Origin: Planctomycetaceae bacterium | GTDB taxonomy: Bacteria; Planctomycetota; Phycisphaerae; Phycisphaerales; SM1A02 | DNA: 14,229 bases | Direction of reading: 5' to 3' | NCBI GenBank assembly: GCA_947459855.1 | Contig: CANHFL010000005.1 | Coordinates: forward strand, 1-14,229 | In this document: positions 6,966-14,150 of the stretch, one piece after another | How the letters are laid out: each line of letters starts with the position of its first letter | Numbering within the stretch: position 1 is the first letter of the stretch | Notes under the pieces: model-generated | What the model saw: the letters and a program-made list of their open reading frames with translations, nothing else | Told to the model about the DNA's origin: nothing | Databases searched by the model: none | Position numbers and translations under genes: made by a program

Positions 6966-7047
6966 ACGAAACCGCGTCGAAAACGCGAACTTTCACTCGT
7001 AACGACGTGTGGGACAGCGACTTACGACCGTCCCGACGCTCGCCGTC

Positions 7048-9639
7048 TCAGCGCCACTCGTGCCGCGGATACCGCCGCTTCAGTTCCTTCTTCACCTCGG
7101 GGTAAAGCCTCTCCCAGAAGCCGGGCAGATCCTCGGTCACCTGCACCGGCCGGTAGTTCGGACCAAGCAGTTCCAGCACCACCTTCACGCGCCCGCCGGC
7201 CACCATCGGGTGCCCGGGGAAGTCGTAGAAGTCCTGGATCTTCGCGCGTCCCCGAGGCGGCTTGCCCTCGGCGTACTCCAGCTTCATGCGCCACCCCTTC
7301 GGCAGGGCGATCGCGGCCGGCGCCATCTTCTCGACGAACTGCACCTGGTCCCAGTCGAGCGCGTTGCGCAGGATGTCGAGCACCGGCCGGGCGTCCAGGT
7401 CGGACGCGCGCGCGCAACCGTCGGCGATCTCGGCGGCCAGCACGCCCATGTCGTCGGCGTCGTACGCGATCAGCGTCCGCTCGGGGAACCACGCCGCCAC
7501 GCACCGGACGCGCGCGATCCACTGGTCGACGTCCTCGGTCCACGACGCGGGCTTCAGCTCGCCGCTTGCCACCCGAGCCGCCAGCTCGTCCTTCGCAGCG
7601 GCCTTCGCCTCGCGTCCGCGCAGGGGCCGCACGATCGTGTCGAACACGATGCCGTCGAACGACCGCTCCTCGAATTCGGCCGCCGCGCCCAGCTGGTCGG
7701 AGAAACGCGTCTCGACCGTCGTGCGGAGGCGGTCCGGCATCGCGCGCTCGACCCATGCGACGTCGAGCGGCGTGACCATGCCGAGCGACTGGTGCACCTG
7801 GTCGCCGCGCCCGCCCTCGCGGACCTCGAGCGCCAGCACGAAGCCGGCGCCCCGCTGCACGCTGCCCGCGTCGATGCTGACCTTGCGGCGGCCCGGCATC
7901 GCGCAGTGCGGGCGCTGCGCGTCCATGCGCCAGCCGACATGGTCGCCGAACCCCGCGAGCAGCGCGCGCGAGACGCGCTCGAACTCGCCGCCCGCGCGGT
8001 CGTCGGCAGCGGCCGGGTCGCCGCCGCGCGCGCTCAGCGCGTCGCCGCCCTCCCCCGCCGCGTCGCGCGCCGCGCGCTCCAGGTCGCGCGCCGCGGCGGC
8101 CACCTCGCGGCACGCGCCGAGCGAGGCCTCGACGCCCTCGTGGCGCGCGCTGCGGAACCCGCCCGCCTCGACGCGGCGCAGCAGCTCCTCGCGCGCGCCG
8201 ATGTCGCTCGGCGGCTCGCCGTCGGGCGTCAGCCGCACCAGCTGCGCGGGGCCGGCCTCCAGCACGACGTCTCGCTCGGCGGCGATCGCGCACCACCGCG
8301 CCGCGCGGCCCAGCACGCCCAGGCGCTCGGCCTCGACCAGCACGCGCGCCAGCCGCGGGTGCGCCGGCACGCGCGCGAGCGCCCGCCCCATCGTCGTGAT
8401 CGCTCCGGCGGCGTCCAGCGCGCCCAGGCGCCCCAGCACATCGCGGGCGCGCGCGACCGCATCGCCCTCCGGCGCATCCAGCCACGGGAACCGCTCGAAC
8501 GGCCCCAGGCCCATCGACTCGACCATCAGCATCGGCTCCGCCAGGTCGATCCGCCGCACCTCGGGCGTCTCGGCCGCGGGGCGCTGCGCGTGCTCGCGGT
8601 CGCCCCACAGGCGCACGCACACGCCGGGCGCCGTGCGTCCAGCGCGGCCAGCGCGCTGGTCGGCGCTGGCACGGCTCACCGGCTCCACCCGCAGCGTGTT
8701 CAGCCCGCGCCGCGGATCCACGCGGAAGCTGCGAGCCAGGCCGGAATCGACCACCATCCGGATGCCCGGGATCGTGATCGACGTCTCGGCCACGTTCGTC
8801 GCCACGATGACCTTGCGGCGCCCACGCGCGGCCGGCGCCACCGCCGCGTCCTGGCGGTCGGGCGGCATCGAGCCGTGCAGGCCCACCACGTCGAACGCCG
8901 CGCCGCCCGGCACGCCGCGCAGCTGCGCGCGCACGGCGTCGATCGTGCGGTCGATCTCGTACCCGCCCGGCATGAACACCAGCGCGTCGCCCTCGCAGCC
9001 TTCCTCGACCAGCCCGCGTACCGCGCGCGCGGCACGCTCCCAGACCGGCAGCTTCGCGTCGCCCGCGTCGTAGCGCACGGCCACCGGGTACGCGCGGCCC
9101 TCGGCCCCGATCTCGGGCACGCCCAGGTACGCGCTCGCCTTCGCGGCGTCCATCGTCGCGCTCATCGCGGCCGCCATCAGCGCGGGCCGCCGCTCGCGCG
9201 CGCGGCGCAGGATGCCCAGCGCGAGGTCGGCATTGACGCTGCGCTCGTGGAACTCGTCCAGCAGCACCGCGCCGATCCCGCGCAGGCCCGGGTCGCGCTG
9301 CGCCTGGCGCAGGAACACGCCCTCGGTCACGAAGCGGATGCGAGTCGCCGGCCCCACCACGCGCTCGAATCGCGTCTGGAAGCCGACTTCCTCGCCCAGG
9401 CGCACGCCCATCTCCTCGGCCACGCGCCGCGCGGTCATGCGAGCGGCCAGCCGGCGCGGCTCCAGCACGACGATCTGGCCGTCCACGATGCCGGCCTTCG
9501 CCAGGATCTGCGGCACCTGCGTGGTCTTGCCGCTGCCGGTCGCGGCGGTCAGCACCATGCCCCGCGCCCCGCGCATGGCATCGACGATCCGCGCGGACTC
9601 GCGCAGCACGGGAAGCTGGTCCGCGCGCGGGTCGGTCAC
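7048..9639 (-). CDS. hrpB: ATP-dependent helicase HrpB (DEAH/DEFH family)
   Basis: Superfamily 2 helicase of the DEAH/RHA group; its cellular role in bacteria is poorly defined. The 863 residues have all motor motifs: GSGKT at 35-39 (motif I), PRRLAAR at 61-67 (Ia), TEGVFLR at 105-111 (Ib), DEFHERS at 128-134 (II, the HrpB form of DEAH), SATMD at 160-164 (III) and QRAGRAGR at 328-335 (VI). The protein ends with the HrpB-specific C-terminal domain (KIQDFYDFPGHPMVAGGRVKV and LLGPNYRPVQVT), which separates it from HrpA. The length is close to the E. coli protein. The start is a GTG at 9639 whose GTGA overlaps the TGA of the upstream gene by 4 bp, so translation is probably coupled; there is no SD. 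It is the last gene of the prepilin/TM-protein/hrpB cluster. Confidence 0.95.
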   Translation of the reverse strand: MTDPRADQLPVLRESARIVDAMRGARGMVLTAATGSGKTTQVPQILAKAGIVDGQIVVLEPRRLAARMTARRVAEEMGVRLGEEVGFQTRFERVVGPATRIRFVTEGVFLRQAQRDPGLRGIGAVLLDEFHERSVNADLALGILRRARERRPALMAAAMSATMDAAKASAYLGVPEIGAEGRAYPVAVRYDAGDAKLPVWERAARAVRGLVEEGCEGDALVFMPGGYEIDRTIDAVRAQLRGVPGGAAFDVVGLHGSMPPDRQDAAVAPAARGRRKVIVATNVAETSITIPGIRMVVDSGLARSFRVDPRRGLNTLRVEPVSRASADQRAGRAGRTAPGVCVRLWGDREHAQRPAAETPEVRRIDLAEPMLMVESMGLGPFERFPWLDAPEGDAVARARDVLGRLGALDAAGAITTMGRALARVPAHPRLARVLVEAERLGVLGRAARWCAIAAERDVVLEAGPAQLVRLTPDGEPPSDIGAREELLRRVEAGGFRSARHEGVEASLGACREVAAAARDLERAARDAAGEGGDALSARGGDPAAADDRAGGEFERVSRALLAGFGDHVGWRMDAQRPHCAMPGRRKVSIDAGSVQRGAGFVLALEVREGGRGDQVHQSLGMVTPLDVAWVERAMPDRLRTTVETRFSDQLGAAAEFEERSFDGIVFDTIVRPLRGREAKAAAKDELAARVASGELKPASWTEDVDQWIARVRCVAAWFPERTLIAYDADDMGVLAAEIADGCARASDLDARPVLDILRNALDWDQVQFVEKMAPAAIALPKGWRMKLEYAEGKPPRGRAKIQDFYDFPGHPMVAGGRVKVVLELLGPNYRPVQVTEDLPGFWERLYPEVKKELKRRYPRHEWR

Positions 9640-10367
9640 TTGTCGGTCAGCATCCGCGTGCGGACGTCGTCCATGAAGCGCGCGATCTGCCCCTGCTCCT
9701 TGGGCGACGACGCCGGCTCCACCTCGTTCGCCCAGAAGCCGAGGAAGCGCGAGGCCCCCGAGCCCGTCAGCGACTTGCCGGCCATGCGCTTGGACTGCCG
9801 CTCCTCGTTGGTGCGCGCCTCGCTCTTGGCGGACGAAAGCACCTCGGCGTCGGAGCGCTTGGAGGGACCGTCACCGACGGTGCTCTCGGCGAAGCGGATC
9901 CACTCGACGACCCATGCATCGATGAAGGCGCCGCGCTCGGACTCGGGAAGGTTCACGTACTTCGCCGCGCCCTCGGCCATGATGTCCTTGGCCAGCACGC
10001 GGACGTTCTGCGTCATCTGCTCGCGCACCTTGCCGGTGACGCCGGCCAGGAAGGCCGCCGCGACCACGCTGTCCTGCTGGCTCATGCCCTTGAAGCGGCC
10101 GATGAAGTCCTGCACGTACTTCAGCCGCTCGCGCATCGGCAGCTTGTTGAAGTCAGGCGTGGCCAGGTAGCCCAGCACGTTGCCGACGGGCGCATCGAAG
10201 ATCGACGGCGGCGCCTTCCACCGGACCGCGAACCACCAGTACGCGCCGCCGCCCAGCGCTGCCACGACGGCGAGCGCGGCCAGGGCGCCCGCAATTCGGC
10301 CGGCGTGCTCGCGCACCAGGTCTCCCAGGTCGACGTCACGCTCGCGGATGGACTCGAGGAAGCTCAT
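9636..10367 (-). CDS. Single-pass membrane protein, function unknown
   Basis: 243 residues that I do not recognise as a known family. The N-terminus is charged (about 1-23). One strong transmembrane segment follows (about 24-48, LAALAVVAALGGGAYWWFAV), then WKAPPSIFDAPVGNVLGYL and a largely helical, charged domain to the end. By charge around the segment the N-terminus is probably cytoplasmic and the bulk external, though this is uncertain. The gene overlaps the prepilin stop by 4 bp (ATGA) and hrpB by 4 bp (GTGA), and a strong SD (AGGAGG, 10372-10377) precedes it. Its position after a prepilin gene, and its size and one-TM layout, recall bitopic assembly proteins of pilus or type II secretion machines, but no sequence motif proves this. 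Confidence 0.85.
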   Translation of the reverse strand: MSFLESIRERDVDLGDLVREHAGRIAGALAALAVVAALGGGAYWWFAVRWKAPPSIFDAPVGNVLGYLATPDFNKLPMRERLKYVQDFIGRFKGMSQQDSVVAAAFLAGVTGKVREQMTQNVRVLAKDIMAEGAAKYVNLPESERGAFIDAWVVEWIRFAESTVGDGPSKRSDAEVLSSAKSEARTNEERQSKRMAGKSLTGSGASRFLGFWANEVEPASSPKEQGQIARFMDDVRTRMLTDK

Positions 10368-11041
10368 TCGCCCTCCTGGTTCGGCGGGCCGCCCGGCAGT
10401 TCGGGGCGGCCGCTCGGCGCCGTGATCCCCTGCCCGTTCTGGTCGGCCGCACGCACACCGCCGTCCAGGAAGATGCCGTTGCGCATCGACCCGTTGCGCG
10501 GGTGGCGGTCGGCGCTGTCGACCAGCACCGGGTACGTCTGCGCCTCGCGCTCGTAGAACGTGGTCATGATGCGCGCCTCGGCGTCGGACTTCTGCCTGGC
10601 CAGCTGCGCGGGCGTCATGCTTCCCGGCTGGAACGTCAGGAGCAGCGTCACCACGTCCACCTGCACCGCAGGCGAATACCGCAGCAGTCCGGGCAGGTAC
10701 ATGTAGCTGGTGCCGGTCTCGAGCGAGTCCTGCACCACGTCCGCGGGGCACAGCCACGTCTCGCTGTTCGCCGGCAGGTAGCCCTTCAGAAGGTTCGGCA
10801 GGCCGCCGCTGGGACCGGCGTCCGTGACCACCGGGATGAACTCGCACATCGGCAGCCGGTCCTGGTTGACCTTCCGGAACGCCTCGATCGCCACGAAGTC
10901 CTGGCGGAGGTTCGACATGCACTTCACGTTCTGGCTCTCGCGCCGGATCATGCCCGCGCTGGGCACGATGATCCCCACCAGGATCCCGATGATCGCGATG
11001 GAGACGAGGAGCTCGACCAAGGTGAAGGCACGCCGCCGCAT
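10364..11041 (-). CDS. Prepilin-type pseudopilin (type II secretion/type IV pilus-like)
   Basis: 225 residues with a class III prepilin signal: MRRRA then FTLVELLVSIAIIGILVGIIVP. Prepilin peptidase would cut between A5 and F6; the conserved Glu at +5 is E10, and the hydrophobic helix (6 to about 27) anchors the subunit in the membrane. The family usually has Gly at -1; here it is Ala. Further on are ETWLCPAD (about 94-101), a SYMYLPG segment (112-118), and NGIFLDGGVRA (188-198). This order is typical of the many short prepilin-like proteins of planctomycetes. It would be exported and assembled by the general secretion or pilus machinery. The ATG at 11041 has a TAGAAT box 6 nt upstream and no SD. 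It leads a three-gene overlapping cluster with the TM protein and hrpB. Confidence 0.9.
   Translation of the reverse strand: MRRRAFTLVELLVSIAIIGILVGIIVPSAGMIRRESQNVKCMSNLRQDFVAIEAFRKVNQDRLPMCEFIPVVTDAGPSGGLPNLLKGYLPANSETWLCPADVVQDSLETGTSYMYLPGLLRYSPAVQVDVVTLLLTFQPGSMTPAQLARQKSDAEARIMTTFYEREAQTYPVLVDSADRHPRNGSMRNGIFLDGGVRAADQNGQGITAPSGRPELPGGPPNQEGE
10372..10377 (-). promoter_or_regulatory. Strong Shine-Dalgarno of the single-TM gene
   Basis: AGGAGG lies 4 nt before the ATG at 10367 and is inside the last codons of the prepilin gene. It settles the start of the downstream gene and contrasts with the SD-less first genes of this window. Confidence 0.75.
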
Positions 11042-11047
11042 GGCGGG

Positions 11048-11053
11048 ATTCTA
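11048..11053 (-). promoter_or_regulatory. -10 box of the prepilin cluster, possible leaderless start
   Basis: TAGAAT (one base from TATAAT) on the minus strand ends 6 nt before the ATG at 11041, so transcription would begin at about the start codon. It sits in the 73-bp gap after ftsY, which shows a GCCCATGGGC palindrome (11074-11083) but no T-rich terminator. Confidence 0.55.
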
Positions 11054-11114
11054 GGCGGGACCGCACGCGGCACGCCCATGGGCCGCCGGAGGGCCATTCC
11101 TGGGGCCGGCCGCG

Positions 11115-12035
11115 TCAGGCCGCGAACATCGCCTCGACGAAGCGGTCCGGGTCGAAGGGCTGGACGTCGTCCGGGGTCTCGCCCACCCCCACCAGCTTCA
11201 CGGGCACGTCGAGGGTCTCGCGGATGGCCACCACGATGCCGCCCTTCGCGGTGCCGTCGAGCTTGGCCAGGAATATGCCGGTGACGTCGCAGGCCTCCTT
11301 GAAGGCCTTGGCCTGGTTCACCGCGTTCTGGCCGCTGGTGGCGTCCAGCACCAGGAGGATCTCGTGCGGCGCGCCCGGGATCTTCTTGGCGATGACGTTG
11401 CGGATCTTGGTGAGCTGCCGCATCAGGTTGTCCTGCGTGTGCAGCCGGCCGGCGGTGTCCACCAGCAGCACGTCCACGCCGCGCGCGACCGCCGCATCGG
11501 CGGCGTCGAACGCGACCGCCGCGGGATCCGCACCCTGCGTGCCCTTCACGATGTCCACCCCCAGGCGCTTCGACCACGTCTCCAGCTGCGCCACCGCGCC
11601 CGCGCGGAACGTGTCGGCCGCCGCCAGCAGCACGGTGCGGCCGTCGTCGCGCAGGCTCTTCGCGATCTTGGCCACGCTGGTCGTCTTGCCTGCACCGTTG
11701 ATGCCGACCACCAGCACGACGGTCGGCTTCGCGGCCGCCACCGCGATGCCGCGGTCGCCCGAGCCCATGCGCGCCTTGAGGCGGGCCTTCAGGAACTCGA
11801 TCGCGTCCTCGCCGCGCGGCACGCGGCCGGACCGGAACTCGGCGCGCAGCTCGTCGACGATCTCGCGCGCGGCGCGCACGCCGACGTCGCTCTGCACCAG
11901 GACGGTCTCGATCTCGCCGATGACCTCCTCGCTGAGCGCGCGACCGTGGAGGATCGAACGCACCCCCGCGCCGAGCACCTCGGCGGTCTTGCTCAGGCCG
12001 CGCCGGATGGCGTCGACGGCCGCCTTGAAGAACAT
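11115..12035 (-). CDS. ftsY: Signal recognition particle receptor FtsY
   Basis: SRP-family GTPase that docks SRP-bound ribosomes at the membrane. The 306 residues cover an N domain (1 to about 95) and the G domain with GINGAGKT at 111-118 (G1), DTFRAGA at 141-147 (G2), DTAGR at 193-197 (G3), AKLD at 257-260 (G4, normally TKLD) and GVGE at 283-286 (G5). GQNAVNQAKAF (235-245) and TAKGG (262-266) are FtsY hallmarks. The long acidic A domain of E. coli FtsY is absent, as in many short bacterial FtsY proteins. MFFKAAVDAIRRGL at the start could be an amphipathic membrane-targeting helix. The ATG (12035-12033) overlaps the nusB stop by one base (TGATG), so coupling is likely; it has only a weak G-rich stretch upstream. 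It is the last gene of the ribH-nusB-ftsY cluster. Confidence 0.96.
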   Translation of the reverse strand: MFFKAAVDAIRRGLSKTAEVLGAGVRSILHGRALSEEVIGEIETVLVQSDVGVRAAREIVDELRAEFRSGRVPRGEDAIEFLKARLKARMGSGDRGIAVAAAKPTVVLVVGINGAGKTTSVAKIAKSLRDDGRTVLLAAADTFRAGAVAQLETWSKRLGVDIVKGTQGADPAAVAFDAADAAVARGVDVLLVDTAGRLHTQDNLMRQLTKIRNVIAKKIPGAPHEILLVLDATSGQNAVNQAKAFKEACDVTGIFLAKLDGTAKGGIVVAIRETLDVPVKLVGVGETPDDVQPFDPDRFVEAMFAA

Positions 12036-12487
12036 CAGGCCCCCGCTGCGGCGGCGCCGCCGTTCATGACCTTGTCCAGCACGCCGTTGACGAACTTCCC
12101 GCTGTCGGCAGTGCCGAATTCCTTGGCGATCTCGACCGCGTCGCTGACCACCTTGCGCGGCGGCGCGTCGCTGTGGCGCAGCTCGTACCACCCCAGGCGC
12201 AGCAGGTTCCGGTCGACCAGCGGCTGCCGGTGCGGGGGCCACTCGCGGGCCAGCTCGCCGATCTCGCGGTCGGCGTCGTGGCGGAACTCCCACGCCAGCT
12301 GCGCCAGCGCGATGCCGCGCTCGATCGCGTCGGCGGACGCGGGATCGCGCTCGCCGTCGTCGGCCAGCAGGCCCACCAGCGCGGGCTCGTCGCTCTTGGC
12401 CGCGTCCAGCTGGTAGAGCGACTGCAGCGCGCAGCGGCGCACCGCGAGCGTGGGGCTTCCGGGGGGCAGTTGCTCGTCGTGGCTCAT
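12035..12487 (-). CDS. nusB: Transcription antitermination factor NusB
   Basis: RNA-binding all-helical protein that, with NusE (S10), binds boxA and supports antitermination in rRNA operons. The 150 residues show the family pattern: an N-terminal RRCALQSLYQLDA, VDRNLLRLGWYELRH in the middle, then PPRKVVSDAVEIAKEFGTADSGKFVNGVLDKV. The start ATG overlaps the ribH stop by 4 bp (ATGA) and is preceded at 7 nt by GAGGGAG. A ribH-nusB pair is common across bacteria, and the overlap with ftsY downstream makes a single three-gene unit likely. Confidence 0.95.
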   Translation of the reverse strand: MSHDEQLPPGSPTLAVRRCALQSLYQLDAAKSDEPALVGLLADDGERDPASADAIERGIALAQLAWEFRHDADREIGELAREWPPHRQPLVDRNLLRLGWYELRHSDAPPRKVVSDAVEIAKEFGTADSGKFVNGVLDKVMNGGAAAAGA

Positions 12488-12954
12488 GATTTCGCTCCCT
12501 CGACGGCACGGACCGCGAGCAGCGCCGCGTCCATCGCCTCCTGGCCCTTGTTGCCGTGCTTGCCGCCGGCACGGGCGCGCGCCTGCTTGGCGTTGCGCAC
12601 GGTCAGCACGCCGAAGCCCACCGGCTTGCACGTCTGCACCGAGAGCTGTGCGGCGGCGGCCGCGATCGCGTCGCCCAGGACGCGGTCGTGGCGCGTCTCG
12701 CCCTCGACGATGCAGCCCAGGATGACCACCGCCGCCACGTCCGCGCGGCGTGCATAGGCGGCCGCGATCACGGGCAGCTCGAAGGCGCCCGGGGCGGCGG
12801 CGACCAGCAGGTCCTCGGGCAGGCCGCCCGCGGCCAGGAACGCGGTACGCGCGCCGTCCTCCATCGCACCCGTCACGTCGGCGTGGTACCGGCTGGTCAC
12901 CAGGCCGACCCGGAGGCCGCGCGCGTCGGGGATGATGGGCAGGTCGCTCTTCAT
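12484..12954 (-). CDS. ribH: 6,7-dimethyl-8-ribityllumazine synthase (lumazine synthase)
   Basis: Makes lumazine, the direct precursor of riboflavin, from the 4-carbon phosphate and the pyrimidinedione; family members form pentamers or 60-mer shells in the cytoplasm. The 156 residues contain the substrate-site SRYH (21-24), APGAFELP (54-61), GCIVEGETRHD (80-90) with the catalytic-type His at 89, PVGFGVLT (111-118), and ARAGGKHGNKG (127-137), matching the family's RAG..GNKG phosphate-binding segment. The length is normal. The ATG at 12954 is the first sensible start; no SD is seen. A TGCTACCAT extended -10-like sequence lies 30 nt upstream. First gene of ribH-nusB-ftsY, divergent from the ubiA-like gene. 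Confidence 0.96.
   Translation of the reverse strand: MKSDLPIIPDARGLRVGLVTSRYHADVTGAMEDGARTAFLAAGGLPEDLLVAAAPGAFELPVIAAAYARRADVAAVVILGCIVEGETRHDRVLGDAIAAAAAQLSVQTCKPVGFGVLTVRNAKQARARAGGKHGNKGQEAMDAALLAVRAVEGAKS
12495..12501 (-). promoter_or_regulatory. Shine-Dalgarno of nusB
   Basis: GAGGGAG on the minus strand, 7 nt before the nusB ATG, located in the last codons of ribH. With the ATGA overlap it supports coupled but SD-assisted initiation inside the cluster. Confidence 0.6.
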
Positions 12955-12984
12955 GCGTTCGGGGCGCCGGATGGCGGACGGACC

Positions 12985-12993
12985 ATGGTAGCA
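12985..12993 (-). promoter_or_regulatory. Possible extended -10 of ribH
   Basis: TGCTACCAT on the minus strand (TG-n-TACCAT) lies 30 nt before the ribH ATG. It would give a leader of about 23 nt with no SD. No -35 is visible. The divergent gap is only 76 bp, so the ribH promoter must be close by, but this exact placement is weakly supported. Confidence 0.25.
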
Positions 12994-13015
12994 GCGGGCC
13001 GCTGGCAGGCGCCCC

Positions 13016-13021
13016 TAGGAT
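13016..13021 (+). promoter_or_regulatory. -10-like box of the ubiA-like gene, possible leaderless start
   Basis: TAGGAT is followed by exactly 9 nt and the ATG at 13031, with no SD between (GCCGCCCCG). The spacing is the same as for leuS (TAGCAT) and folC (TAGACT). Confidence 0.45.
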
Positions 13022-13030
13022 GCCGCCCCG

Positions 13031-14035
13031 ATGCGCCCCGTCGCCGCACGCATCCTCGATGCGTTCCAGCTCACCCGGCTGTCGCTGGCGTTCGGCGCCG
13101 TCTGCGAGCTGTGGCTGGTCACGCTGCTCACGCGCGCAGACCCGCGCTACGTGCACCTGCCCGTCTACCACATGCCGCTGTGGAAGGCGCTGGGCTGCAC
13201 CATGCTGGCGGCGCTGGGGCTGTTCGCGTTCGCGGCCAGCCTGAACGACCTGCTGGACGTGCGCCACGACCGCCGCTTCGCTCCCGACCGCCCGCTTGCC
13301 GCCGGCCGCATCCGCGCGTCCAGCGCCGCGTTCCTCTCGTTCGGCGCGCTGATGCTGGCGATCGTCAGCGCCAGCGCGATGGGCGAGGTCGCGCTGGTCC
13401 TGACCTGCGTGGTCGCCGGCGCGATCATGTTCTACGACGCGGTGGCGAAGCACATCCCGGCGCTCGGCATCGTCACGGTCGGCGTGGTGCACGCGATGAA
13501 CATGTTCATCCCGAACCACACGCTGGGCTTCACGCTGCCCGTGTGGTGGTCGATGTCGCACGCGGTCGCGATCGCGGCGAGCGTGCACCGGTTCGAGGGC
13601 AAGCGACCGTACTTCGGGACCCGCCGGATCCTGTCGCTGGCGGCGGCCTGGCTGCTCTGTTCCGCGGTGCTGCTGGGCGGCGGCGCGTGGGCCAGCCAGG
13701 GCCAGGGCACGTCCTACTGGCCGCAGGTGGCGTCGGGCGATCACGTGGTGACGGCCTCTCCGGCCGGGATCGTGTGGCCGGTGCTGGCGCTCGCGGGATT
13801 CCTGCTGCTGGTGCGCGGCAAGGTGGCGGGCACGGGCGGCGACGCCGTGGCCGCCGAGAAACTGCGCCGCTACGGGGCGATGTGGCAGGCCGTCTACGCG
13901 GCGGCGTGGCTGCTGGCGGCGGGCATGCCGGCCGAGGCCGCGGGCATGGCCGTGCTGGCGGTCGTCGGGCTGGTGGCGATGACCGTGCTGAAGGAAGTCA
14001 ACGGCCTCTCGGGCCGGCCGATCGGCTGGCGCTGA
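13031..14035 (+). CDS. UbiA-family prenyltransferase-like membrane protein
   Basis: 334 residues, mostly hydrophobic helices (about eight or nine segments), as in integral-membrane aromatic or polyprenyl transferases. The first Asp-rich motif is complete: NDLLDVRHD at 72-80, followed by DRPLAAGRI at 86-94, the usual site for Mg and diphosphate. The second motif, normally DxxxD, is not evident. In the expected place is FYDAVAK (134-140) followed by VVHAMNMFIPN, and later ASVHRFEGKRP (183-193). This 'YD..K ... N ... R.E' arrangement recalls the divergent EboC-like branch rather than UbiA or MenA, so the acceptor cannot be named. The ATG is 9 nt after TAGGAT. Divergent from ribH and convergent with the gene at the window end, with which it shares a hairpin. 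No pathway genes lie beside it. Confidence 0.85.
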   Translation: MRPVAARILDAFQLTRLSLAFGAVCELWLVTLLTRADPRYVHLPVYHMPLWKALGCTMLAALGLFAFAASLNDLLDVRHDRRFAPDRPLAAGRIRASSAAFLSFGALMLAIVSASAMGEVALVLTCVVAGAIMFYDAVAKHIPALGIVTVGVVHAMNMFIPNHTLGFTLPVWWSMSHAVAIAASVHRFEGKRPYFGTRRILSLAAAWLLCSAVLLGGGAWASQGQGTSYWPQVASGDHVVTASPAGIVWPVLALAGFLLLVRGKVAGTGGDAVAAEKLRRYGAMWQAVYAAAWLLAAGMPAEAAGMAVLAVVGLVAMTVLKEVNGLSGRPIGWR

Positions 14036-14086
14036 GGACGGGACCCGCACGCCGCGCGAGGCACCGCGACGGTCCGCCAAAAGCAC

Positions 14087-14117
14087 CGCCGCGCCGGCAC
14101 CGAATGCCGGCGCGGCG
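14087..14117. terminator. Convergent terminator hairpin
   Basis: A perfect 13-bp stem CGCCGCGCCGGCA / TGCCGGCGCGGCG with loop CCGAA lies between the ubiA-like stop (14035) and the stop of the gene at 14151. On the minus strand it is followed within 5 nt by TTTT (14082-14079), so it best fits intrinsic termination of the minus-strand gene. On the plus strand it is followed by TGATGGTT, a poor U-tract, but may still block read-through from the ubiA-like gene. Confidence 0.7.
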
Positions 14118-14150
14118 TGATGGTTGCATCGGGAAGCCCCGAGGGCGGGC

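Noticed and set aside
6966..7047. A terminator for hrpB in the gap before folC
   Set aside because: Only 5-bp stems (for example GGGAC/GTCCC with a long loop) are present and no T-run follows any of them.
7009..10170. A plus-strand 1053-codon open frame across hrpB
   Set aside because: It is antisense to hrpB, whose helicase motifs are all present, and has shadow composition.
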